Virus record (IMG/VR): IMGVR_UViG_3300027896_000259
Location: 1-21,616 of that record
Strand: one strand, 5' to 3'
Length of the DNA stretch: 21,616 bases
Source of the DNA: a virus
A program made the position numbers and the translations under genes. Positions 15,821 to 20,878 of this stretch are shown piece after piece (positions within the stretch are counted from its first letter, which is position 1; each line of letters opens with the position of its first letter). The notes beneath the pieces were generated by a model. The model saw nothing but the letters and a program-made list of their open reading frames with translations, did no database searches and was not told the DNA's origin.

Positions 15821-16213
15821 TTATTGATGTTCGTCTAATTTATTGTGCATTAATTTCATCTTATAATCATCCAGATCTTTCTTAATTTCCGGTGTTTCAA
15901 GTATAACATCAGATACCTGACCATCTGTAGTTATTGCCGGCCATTTGGATACCTCATTAGGGAAGTGTGAAGTAGCACTTCCAAGAGGACAGAATGCAGA
16001 CAGTGCTCTGGTTTTTAGATACATGTTACAACCACAATCCAAACAGAACTTATCCTTTCTTGTAAAGGTTGCTCCTGCTAATTTAGCATTAGGAGAATAG
16101 TGAGAGCATAATTCACAAATAGCTATTCTTTCTGCAGCTATCTTTTCTATCTCTTCTTTAATAAAGATAGCATTACCTATACCCTCAAGTAACTTTCCAA
16201 ATTCTACTTTCAT
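15821..16213 (-). CDS. Zinc-ribbon protein
   Basis: A 130-residue protein with a clear zinc-binding array. ICELCSHY (Cys33, Cys36) is followed by FCLDCGCNMYLKTRA (Cys57, Cys60, Cys62) and FCPLG (Cys75). This R-x3-C-x2-C ... C-x2-CGC ... CPL pattern is found in small phage proteins often encoded near terminase genes; their function is not settled. The C-terminal half contains KWPAI and a charged helix. The start overlaps the stop of the upstream gene as ATGA, so translation is coupled. A DNA- or RNA-binding role in packaging or late regulation is plausible but inferred. Confidence 0.7.
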   Translation of the reverse strand: MKVEFGKLLEGIGNAIFIKEEIEKIAAERIAICELCSHYSPNAKLAGATFTRKDKFCLDCGCNMYLKTRALSAFCPLGSATSHFPNEVSKWPAITTDGQVSDVILETPEIKKDLDDYKMKLMHNKLDEHQ

Positions 16214-16668
16214 TTATTTTTGTTTTTAGACTTTTTATCTTTTTGCATACACTTGGCAAGCTGTTCTCTTAATGTCTTAATTATATTCTGTCTTTCTATT
16301 ATCTTATCATGCAATTTTTTTCTTGCATCAGAACCAATAACATTTTCATATCTATCTTCAAGTTCTTTTATTTCAGTATCTATCTTTTTGATAAAACCAT
16401 TTACTTTATGCTCACTTAATTTTAGTTTAAAGAACTTTGATGCAAAGATCGTCCTGAATGTATCAGTACCTTCTTTTATCATAGCCCATTGAAAGTCATG
16501 TATACTTCTTACAATATTTTCATTTATACCTTTTTGTTTAGCTATTGCTGTTATACACTCCTCACCTATCTTTTGCTCCGGTATTCTAAAAGGATAGTTT
16601 AACAAACGTGGGTTTGTTTCATTTATATCAGGGAACAAGTCTACTTTTTCTAACCGTTTAGCACACAT
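16210..16668 (-). CDS. Putative HU/IHF-like DNA-binding protein with coiled-coil tail
   Basis: A 152-residue protein. Residues about 35-85 (ECITAIAKQKGINENIVRSI, then HDFQWAMIKEGTDTFRTIFASKFFKLKL) follow the helix-helix-strand order of HU/IHF-like proteins, with FASKFFKLKL in place of the usual GFGxF strand. Similar short proteins occur in other Bacteroidota phages. Residues 90-150 are a Lys-rich coiled coil (ERQNIIKTLREQL) ending in a poly-Lys/Asn tail. It overlaps the upstream winged-helix gene by 19 nt and the downstream zinc-ribbon gene by 4 nt. The fold call is tentative. Confidence 0.55.
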   Translation of the reverse strand: MCAKRLEKVDLFPDINETNPRLLNYPFRIPEQKIGEECITAIAKQKGINENIVRSIHDFQWAMIKEGTDTFRTIFASKFFKLKLSEHKVNGFIKKIDTEIKELEDRYENVIGSDARKKLHDKIIERQNIIKTLREQLAKCMQKDKKSKNKNK

Positions 16669-17057
16669 TTGAATGAGAATATAAAATTATTATTGTTACT
16701 AAAATCAAGATTTATTTTAGGATTAAGTGTGACAATATTATTTTTCTTCTCCAGTATCTTCTTCTTCTTTAATTTACTAATAGTATTATCTATTGCCGGT
16801 ATAGAACTATCGAACTTCTCAGCAAATCTTATTTTGCAACTACCTGATACAATACCACCATTAAGAGCTATATGAGCAAGAAGTTTTATTTCTCCATCAC
16901 TTAGTTTCAGACCATTAAATGCAGAGAGTAGCTGGAAGTATATTACAGCAATATCTCTTTTGTCTTCTTTCTTTTTCTTAAATGGGAGACTCAGCCACCT
17001 TTGCCCTTGGGCATCGGTGAATGAGTTTCCATTTTGTATTGTTATTCCCTGTTGCAT
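16650..17057 (-). CDS. Winged-helix DNA-binding protein
   Basis: A 135-residue protein. After an N-terminal TDAQGQRWLSLPF motif (residues 14-26) and a basic linker, it shows a helical segment DIAVIYFQLLSAFNGLKLSDGEIKLLAHIA (described here as residues about 35-64). A recognition-type helix with SSIPAIDNTISKLKKKKIL (about 88-106) and a wing, NIVTLNPKINLDF, follow. This helix-helix-wing order resembles small winged-helix regulators. The ATG shares a base with the stop of the upstream gene (TAATG). It could regulate late genes or serve as a DNA-binding partner of terminase; the sequence does not decide. The TDA-x-G-x-x-W motif also occurs in the nuclease at 18025. Confidence 0.6.
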   Translation of the reverse strand: MQQGITIQNGNSFTDAQGQRWLSLPFKKKKEDKRDIAVIYFQLLSAFNGLKLSDGEIKLLAHIALNGGIVSGSCKIRFAEKFDSSIPAIDNTISKLKKKKILEKKNNIVTLNPKINLDFSNNNNFIFSFKCVLNG

Positions 17058-17245
17058 TACTTACCTGGTTTAAGTGGTTTTAAATAAAGGTCAACTACAT
17101 CTTTTGCTTCAATGCCATATACCTTTTTTAAGTCGCTTAGTATCTTCTCAGTGACCTTACTATGTCGGGAACTCTTCCCTTTATAGTTCATATGGATTAT
17201 CTTCTCATCAGATAATTTAGCTACAAACTCAAATATGTGTTGCAT
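17057..17245 (-). CDS. Small basic protein, unknown
   Basis: A 62-residue Lys-rich protein (theme: SSRHSKVTEKILSDLKKVYG, then a short strand DVVDLYLKPLKP). I recognise no family. It sits 9 bp after the GroES-like gene and is coupled by TAATG to the winged-helix gene, so it is part of the late operon. Size and charge would allow nucleic-acid binding, but nothing specific is visible. Confidence 0.55.
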   Translation of the reverse strand: MQHIFEFVAKLSDEKIIHMNYKGKSSRHSKVTEKILSDLKKVYGIEAKDVVDLYLKPLKPGK

Positions 17246-17254
17246 AAAGTATGA

Positions 17255-17635
17255 TTAATGTTGAGGGATCACCGGTACAAGATCTTTTGCTATTATAGAC
17301 CTTTCCTGGTATACAAGATAACCTACACCATTCAAAGCTATGGTAGCCTCAAACTGATTAGGATATACGTATACTATGTCTCCAACTGCAGCAACCTTTA
17401 CGTCACCACCTATTGATCTTACAATAGCCCTTTCAAGAGCATTACCTTTCAAGTCTTTTTTTATTTTCTCATCTATAATAATGAGACTTTCTTTCTCCTC
17501 TTCCATAATAGGGAGAAGTAACAAACGAGTTCCGAGTACAGCAATACTTACCTCGGTAGTATATGCTTCCTGTGTCCTTTTCATTTCTGCTTTAATGTCA
17601 GCTCTCTCTTGTGCTGATACTGCGATGTCTATCAT
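17255..17635 (-). CDS. GroES-like co-chaperonin
   Basis: A 126-residue protein with the strand order of the GroES fold. RLLLLPIMEEE, near residue 37, takes the place of the RPL-x-DRV strand, followed by IIIDEKIKKDLKGNALERAIVRSIG. VAAVGDIVYVYPNQFE is the VGD-x-V strand, and GVGYLVYQERSIIAKDLVPVIP is the final ey-x-il-x-e-x-dIla strand. Phage-coded GroES analogues (T4 gp31 type) adapt host GroEL to fold large capsid subunits. The ATG at 17635 is preferred; the alternative at 17680 would overlap the preceding gene by 28 nt. Its place in the packaging/head operon fits a capsid-folding role. Fold assignment is by pattern and needs a structure-based search. Confidence 0.6.
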   Translation of the reverse strand: MIDIAVSAQERADIKAEMKRTQEAYTTEVSIAVLGTRLLLLPIMEEEKESLIIIDEKIKKDLKGNALERAIVRSIGGDVKVAAVGDIVYVYPNQFEATIALNGVGYLVYQERSIIAKDLVPVIPQH

Positions 17636-17652
17636 ATATTTATTATTTGTTT

Positions 17653-17907
17653 TTAATAAGTTGTGTTTAACTTTACCCATAAAGAGTACTCTGCTTTACT
17701 TATCTCTTTCCAGTTTATTAAAATTATCCTACCCCATTTTTGGTTAGGTTCATTTAAGTTATGAGTATAAATAAAATCAAAAGGATGTACAGTAATGCAT
17801 TTACTAACATGATCGTTATTTTGGGTTTTATAAAGTACCCAATAATACTTAGGTGGTTGTGTACTGTAGAATACAGATGGCCCATTAGGAAAAGTAGTAT
17901 CTTGCAT
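17653..17907 (-). CDS. First gene of the late operon, small protein of unknown function
   Basis: An 84-residue protein, aromatic-rich (VFYSTQPPKYYWVLYKTQNN, HPFDFIYTH, RIILINWKEI), with no recognised family. The ATG at 17907 was chosen because the -7 promoter box ends at 17926, leaving a leader of about 14 nt; an in-frame TTG at 17928 would overlap the promoter itself. It leads the long minus-strand block from GroES-like protein through terminase and capsid. A one-domain mixed alpha/beta protein is likely; its role is unknown. Confidence 0.6.
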   Translation of the reverse strand: MQDTTFPNGPSVFYSTQPPKYYWVLYKTQNNDHVSKCITVHPFDFIYTHNLNEPNQKWGRIILINWKEISKAEYSLWVKLNTTY

Positions 17908-17925
17908 GTAGTTAGTATTTCCTAA

Positions 17926-17933
17926 CAAAGGTA
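17926..17933 (-). promoter_or_regulatory. Promoter of the late (packaging/head) operon
   Basis: The minus strand reads TACCTTTG, a perfect TAnnTTTG -7 box, with expected transcription start near 17920 and the first ATG at 17907. There is no TTTG at the -33 position. Instead one copy of the GTTAGGTTTT repeat lies 19 bp upstream of the -7 box, which suggests an activator-dependent promoter. Confidence 0.7.
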
Positions 17934-17952
17934 ATTAGTTTTATTTAATTTA

Positions 17953-18003
17953 GTTAGGTTTTATAAAAATATTTTTTAACGAGCTTGGTTAGGTTTTTTA
18001 AAA
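17953..18003 (+). repeat. Direct repeat of 16 bp in the divergent promoter region
   Basis: GTTAGGTTTTATAAAA (17953-17968) and GTTAGGTTTTTTAAAA (17988-18003) differ at one base and start 35 bp apart. Each copy sits upstream of one of the two divergent -7 boxes. A shorter match, GGTTAGGTT, lies at 17742-17750 inside the first late gene. The copies are likely binding sites of a phage transcription factor; the protein is unknown. Confidence 0.6.
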
Positions 18004-18012
18004 TAGATGTTT

Positions 18013-18020
18013 TATCTTTG
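18013..18020 (+). promoter_or_regulatory. Promoter of the nuclease gene, nearly leaderless
   Basis: TATCTTTG is a perfect TAnnTTTG -7 box. The ATG at 18025 begins four bases after the box, close to the expected transcription start, so the mRNA would have little or no leader. CTTGG at 17984-17988 is a poor -33 candidate; a repeat copy occupies the spacer. Confidence 0.65.
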
Positions 18021-18024
18021 TGCT

Positions 18025-18651
18025 ATGACAGCAACTATAAAAAAGATATTTAAAACTTTGTTTGGGCATCCTGTAGTAGATAGAAAGCCTATTGTGGGAT
18101 CTAAGGTAGTAACTGATGCAAGAGGCAGAAAATGGCCAATAAATCAAAGTGAGATAGATGAGTACTTGAAATATCTGATACAGGAGAACCTGATCGGGAA
18201 TCCTAAAGAAGTAAGATCAGAAAAGAAAGATAGCTCACCGGTAGTCTCTAAGGAGAATGAAGCTTGTAGTATACCTAATTGGTTCTCGGCACCTATTAGT
18301 TCATTACATACTCCTTCACAGGCTGAGATAAAGATAATAGAGCAGTTAATAAGATATCCTATTAAATGGTATAGTGAGGTAAGCTTTGAAGGGTTTAAAA
18401 CAAATAATGGTGGTTTCTACCGGTTTGATTTTTATATACCTTCTCTTGATCTTATAATAGAATATGATGGAGAGAGATATCATAATACAGAAGAAGCTAT
18501 TGCAAGAGATAAGATAAAGACAGAGTTTTGCACGACCTATGGTATCAAGTTAGTTCGATATAATAAACAACATTATTATCATCTTGATACTCAGATAGCT
18601 GGTTTATTAAAAAAGTATGGTATCTATAAAATGATAGATACGCATAATTAA
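18025..18651 (+). CDS. PD-(D/E)XK endonuclease of DUF559/Vsr-like type
   Basis: A 208-residue protein. The C-terminal half has the restriction-type nuclease core: PSQAEIKIIEQL (Glu101 in helix one), FYRFDFYIP (Asp135) and LIIEYDGERYH (Glu146-x-Asp148). It continues with EAIARDKIKTEFCTTYGIKLVRYN. This matches the DUF559/very-short-patch fold, which also occurs in stand-alone phage homing endonucleases. The N-terminal half has a short basic helix and a TDARGRKWPI motif (residues 30-39) and may bind DNA. The start ATG at 18025 was chosen because the promoter -7 box overlaps the alternative start at 18007. It is divergent from the late operon and convergent with the metallopeptidase gene, one base away. 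Substrate is unknown: homing, host-DNA breakdown or branch cleavage are all possible. Confidence 0.75.
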   Translation: MTATIKKIFKTLFGHPVVDRKPIVGSKVVTDARGRKWPINQSEIDEYLKYLIQENLIGNPKEVRSEKKDSSPVVSKENEACSIPNWFSAPISSLHTPSQAEIKIIEQLIRYPIKWYSEVSFEGFKTNNGGFYRFDFYIPSLDLIIEYDGERYHNTEEAIARDKIKTEFCTTYGIKLVRYNKQHYYHLDTQIAGLLKKYGIYKMIDTHN

Positions 18652-18652
18652 T

Positions 18653-19009
18653 TTATTGGATATCAACCTTTTTTTCTTTGAGGAAGTTATATATCTCTTG
18701 TCCTATATATCCCATCAGCCAGCACCTGGCCTCTTCTTCATAGATACCTCTGTCAAAGGTAATGCACATAACACAATGAAGTAGTTCATGTAGGATAGTA
18801 TTATGACTGAACCAGTCTTTATTTATGACTATCCGGTATTTATCCAATCCTATTGCTACCATTGCTCCAGAAGGAGCATCTGTCCATTTAGGGGTACTTA
18901 CATTATGTTTCTTGTAGATATTATTAACTGTCTTGGCAATATCAGAGGTCACTATGAACTGAACCCTAGTTTCATATTGAGCAACTGTTATTGTCTTTTT
19001 CAGATACAT
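18653..19009 (-). CDS. Small zinc metallopeptidase-like protein (HExxH)
   Basis: A 118-residue protein with a zincin motif HELLH (His74, Glu75, His78) preceded by SHNTIL. A later acidic stretch, EEEARCWLMGYIG (Glu91-93), could supply the third zinc ligand, as in SprT- and ImmA-like folds. The N-terminal part (residues 1-65) is beta-rich. Small HExxH proteins of this size are known in phages, but their substrates are mostly undefined. It is the last gene of the minus operon that begins at 20287; the start is two bases after the stop of the 54-residue gene. No terminator separates it from the converging nuclease gene. Confidence 0.72.
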   Translation of the reverse strand: MYLKKTITVAQYETRVQFIVTSDIAKTVNNIYKKHNVSTPKWTDAPSGAMVAIGLDKYRIVINKDWFSHNTILHELLHCVMCITFDRGIYEEEARCWLMGYIGQEIYNFLKEKKVDIQ

Positions 19010-19011
19010 AT

Positions 19012-19176
19012 TTAATCTTTGGGTAGTGGTCGTAATGAATTTTCTCTTACTCTTGCTCTAAGATCATCGACATAAAGTTCTAATATCTGCAGGTACAATG
19101 TCAATTCTTTAGAACTCATTTTATCTAATTCCTTATCAGTATATAACTTGGTCATATTGTTCTTCTGTTTACTCAT
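19012..19176 (-). CDS. 54-residue helical protein, unknown
   Basis: A short frame starting at ATG 19176-19174, overlapping the metallophosphoesterase stop as ATGA, and ending TAA at 19014-19012, two bases before the metallopeptidase start. The peptide (MSKQKNNMTKLYTDKELDK..., ending RPLPKD) is charged and predicted helical, with SSKELTLYLQILELYVDDLR in the middle. It accounts fully for the 163-bp gap and keeps perfect coupling on both sides, which supports a real gene. No family is recognised. Confidence 0.65.
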   Translation of the reverse strand: MSKQKNNMTKLYTDKELDKMSSKELTLYLQILELYVDDLRARVRENSLRPLPKD

Positions 19177-20168
19177 AGTATTTGACCATCAATTATTGTA
19201 TAATTCTTCACTGTATAATTCTTATCCTTGTGTACTTGTATGTGTGCAAACCCATGTACAAATTTATTTGTCCAGGGGTTGTATGCAGGTTGAAGTTCAC
19301 AAAGGCAGCCGGTAGACCAACAGGAAGTTAGTTCTTGTGCTACATCTTTTTCTGTGTGCTGGGATACACTATGAGTATGCCCCATTATCGCAGACCGTTT
19401 TAAGCGTGTCCATAAACCCCTTGCAGCGTTCACTGGTGAGAATTGTCCATTGCTCCATTTATGACCGTGTGCAATAAACAACTTACCTGCCTTGACCATT
19501 GTAAGTTCATCGACTACTTTTATCTTTAATTCATTAAGTCTGAGTCTCTCTTCTAACTTATAATAGCTATCATCAAATATCTCTGGTGCCTTCGTCATCA
19601 GCCAATGTTCGTACCTCATATCATGATTACCCATTAACCAGTAGATATCAGCTTTAGGGAACACATGCCGTATATAAACAAGCAATGCTCTTGCAGCATC
19701 GAACTCCTGCTTTACACTACGTTGCCGAGGATCTTTCATAAACCTTGATAGCATATAAAAATCCATAACATCACCATTCAGCAAAATAGTATTTATTTTT
19801 TCTTTCTTACCATACTCCAAAGCGCAGTTAATAGCGTCATTGTCGTGATACGGTACATGGAAATCAGATAGAAGCAGTATATTATTATTAGCTAAAGGTA
19901 GCTGCAATGGTGTTCTTTTTTCCTGATGTGATTCAGGTAACACCGGTACAGGTGTCTTGCCAAGATGTGTCTTATCTTTCAACTGTTTTCTATGTTTATT
20001 TCCATAAGAACCCCTTGCATATCTGACCCTACTTCTAACCTCTTCAACATCTTTATACAACAACTTGTTCTCATTGTATATCTTCTTTGAAATAGTAAGT
20101 GAAGGAAGTTGTGGGAACCTATTAAGATAATCTTTTACCACAATAAGTTTTTGTGAAGGATTTGACAT
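19173..20168 (-). CDS. Calcineurin-like metallophosphoesterase with N-terminal DNA-binding-like region
   Basis: A 331-residue protein. The dinuclear metal centre is complete: SDFHVPYHD (Asp102, His104), LNGDVMDF (Gly132-Asp133), LMGNHDMRYEHW (Asn181-His182-Asp183), AHGHKW (His234, His236) and MGHTHS (His264, His266). Residues 1-60 (KDYLNRFPQLPSLTISKKIY, then VEEVRSRVRYARGSYG) resemble a small helix-turn-helix followed by the Arg-rich linker often fused to phage phosphoesterases. The enzyme probably cleaves phosphodiesters in nucleic acids or nucleotides; substrate is not known. It lies two bases after the small CxxC gene and is coupled to the 54-residue gene. Family is firm, role is open. Confidence 0.88.
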   Translation of the reverse strand: MSNPSQKLIVVKDYLNRFPQLPSLTISKKIYNENKLLYKDVEEVRSRVRYARGSYGNKHRKQLKDKTHLGKTPVPVLPESHQEKRTPLQLPLANNNILLLSDFHVPYHDNDAINCALEYGKKEKINTILLNGDVMDFYMLSRFMKDPRQRSVKQEFDAARALLVYIRHVFPKADIYWLMGNHDMRYEHWLMTKAPEIFDDSYYKLEERLRLNELKIKVVDELTMVKAGKLFIAHGHKWSNGQFSPVNAARGLWTRLKRSAIMGHTHSVSQHTEKDVAQELTSCWSTGCLCELQPAYNPWTNKFVHGFAHIQVHKDKNYTVKNYTIIDGQIL

Positions 20169-20170
20169 AA

Positions 20171-20287
20171 CTATGATTTAAAAGTTAAACAACTACAAAT
20201 ACCTAAACGTGCATCATACTCATAACCGCATATAGTACACGTGGTCCAAACTTCATGGTTAGCTATTACAAAGATACCGGTAGTCAT
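20171..20287 (-). CDS. 38-residue zinc-ribbon-like protein
   Basis: A short frame on the minus strand, ATG at 20287-20285 to TAG at 20173-20171, two bases before the metallophosphoesterase start. The peptide contains WTTCTICGYEYDARLGICSC: Cys17-x2-Cys20 followed by Gly-Tyr, then Cys31-x-Cys33. This CxxCG-Y...C-x-C spacing is what a small rubredoxin or zinc knuckle would show. A perfect -7 promoter box lies 25 bp upstream (20312-20319). It heads a four-gene operon. Reading frame, motif and coupling are seen; expression as a protein is inferred. Confidence 0.6.
   Translation of the reverse strand: MTTGIFVIANHEVWTTCTICGYEYDARLGICSCLTFKS
20269..20276 (-). promoter_or_regulatory. Second -7 box, inside the small zinc-ribbon gene
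   Basis: The minus strand reads TATCTTTG, a perfect TAnnTTTG box fused to an ACCGGT copy (ACCGGTATCTTTG). A transcript from here would start inside the 38-residue gene and serve the metallophosphoesterase with a leader of about 95 nt. It may be a backup promoter or a chance result of the coding sequence. Confidence 0.4.
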
Positions 20288-20311
20288 ACAGTAATGGAAA
20301 TATATATACAG

Positions 20312-20319
20312 CAAAGATA
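20312..20319 (-). promoter_or_regulatory. Promoter of the metallophosphoesterase operon
   Basis: The minus strand reads TATCTTTG, a perfect -7 box; the predicted start near 20306 leaves about 20 nt before the ATG at 20287. No TTTG is seen at -33. The ACCGGT copy at 20344-20349, within a TACTACCGGTA context, lies 25 bp upstream and could be an operator. Confidence 0.6.
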
Positions 20320-20365
20320 ACACCTTTCCCCATACTACCTACTACCGGTAACACAAATAAAATAT

Positions 20366-20399
20366 CCCCCCCTACCAAAACACCCATATAAGATCCCCC
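20366..20399. other. C/G-tract cluster in the intergenic region
   Basis: The plus strand has C runs of seven (20366-20372), two (20375-20376), three (20383-20385) and five (20395-20399) in an otherwise A/T-rich stretch, giving a G-rich minus strand. It could fold as an irregular G-quadruplex or mark a replication or packaging signal. The non-coding interval from 20288 to about 20490 holds this tract, the minus promoter, the palindrome at 20415 and nothing else recognisable. Confidence 0.35.
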
Positions 20400-20410
20400 A
20401 GGTATGACCC

Positions 20411-20429
20411 TATATTTCTATTATAGAAA
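20411..20429 (+). promoter_or_regulatory. Possible promoter with overlapping inverted repeat
   Basis: TATATTTC (20411-20418) is one base off the TAnnTTTG box. It overlaps the inverted repeat TTTCTA-TTA-TAGAAA (20415-20429). This would be a -7 box with an operator over it, driving the plus-strand gene at 20491/20521. A 5-bp stem CCACC (20470-20474)/GGTGG (20486-20490) follows directly before the first possible ATG. Confidence 0.35.
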
Positions 20430-20520
20430 TTTTATAAGTGTGTTATGTGGTTAGGGAGTCCATCAAAGACCACCCCTCTAAAAAAGGTGGATGATGTTAT
20501 CCCCCATAAAACAATTTGTT

Positions 20521-20757
20521 ATGTTATCATTAAATGCGTTCAAAGCACAGTTAGGAGTACAAAAATTAGAATTTCTGAAGTCTCAAAGGACAGGTCAGCA
20601 ATTCTGTGAGGTTGACGGAGAGAAGATATTTATCTCCAAGAAAGCTAACCTCAAGGAGCCACTGTTCGTCATCTGTAATGACGGTAAGGTTGTTGCTGAC
20701 CTTAAAGGCACATGGTGGATCTGTAACAGCAGTGTAGATGCAGGTGACATCCTGTAA
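20521..20757 (+). CDS. Small plus-strand protein, unknown (probable early gene)
   Basis: A 78-residue protein (MLSLNAFKAQLGVQKLEFLK...) with a helical start and a beta-rich second half (EKIFISKKANLKEPLFVICN, GTWWICNSSVDAGDIL). I recognise no family. The alternative start at 20491 adds ten residues and lies on a GGTGG stem. The ATG at 20521 has an A/T-rich leader like other genes here, and the two choices are about equally likely. It is followed within two bases by a strong terminator, so it forms a one-gene transcript, often a sign of a highly expressed early or DNA-binding protein. Function is not inferred. Confidence 0.6.
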   Translation: MLSLNAFKAQLGVQKLEFLKSQRTGQQFCEVDGEKIFISKKANLKEPLFVICNDGKVVADLKGTWWICNSSVDAGDIL

Positions 20758-20758
20758 T

Positions 20759-20782
20759 AAAGGGGGGAGCAATCCCCCTTTT
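20759..20782 (+). terminator. Rho-independent terminator
   Basis: AAAGGGGG (20759-20766) pairs with CCCCCTTT (20774-20781) around a short loop, and T residues follow. The A-rich 5' arm makes it work on the minus strand as well. It closes the small plus-strand gene directly after its stop. Confidence 0.8.
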
Positions 20783-20820
20783 ATTGTTATTCTATTATAG
20801 TAAAACCTTTTGAATTGTTA

Positions 20821-20861
20821 TACTACCGGTAGTAGGTAATACATAATACTACTGGTAGTAT
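20821..20861. repeat. Pair of palindromes built on CTACCGGTAG
   Basis: TACTACCGGTAGTA (20821-20834) is a perfect 14-bp palindrome. ATACTACTGGTAGTAT (20846-20861) is a second copy with one central mismatch. Their centres are 26 bp apart, about two and a half DNA turns. They lie between a terminator and the structured element at 20879, and look like a double operator. ACCTTTTG at about 20803-20810 is a possible weak -7 box just upstream. Confidence 0.6.
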
Positions 20862-20878
20862 ACTCTAATGCATCATAA

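Larger units (their letters stand above)
670..20830. repeat. Dispersed palindrome ACCGGT, 25 copies
   Basis: ACCGGT starts at 670, 1009, 1045, 1722, 2570, 2599, 2904, 3325, 3633, 4570, 6282, 7047, 8438, 8762, 11590, 13732, 14242, 14661, 17271, 18237, 18419, 19942, 20276, 20344 and 20825. Most copies are followed by A on the plus strand, and 12 read ACCGGTAG. Inside genes the hexamer lies in all three reading frames. It encodes Thr-Gly in about ten copies, Pro-Val in ten and Tyr-Arg in three, so one favoured dipeptide does not explain it. At roughly 35% GC (estimated, not counted) about two copies would be expected. It is listed as a dispersed motif family, not a classical repeat; its function is unknown. 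Confidence 0.7.

Noticed and set aside
17742-17750. Third copy of GGTTAGGTT as a regulatory site
   Set aside because: It lies inside the coding sequence of the first late gene (Pro-Asn-Gln codons) and is short enough to be chance; mentioned only beside the repeat pair.
20366-20399. Canonical G-quadruplex
   Set aside because: Loop lengths of 9-10 bases and a two-G run break the standard G3N1-7 pattern; kept only as a G-rich tract of interest.
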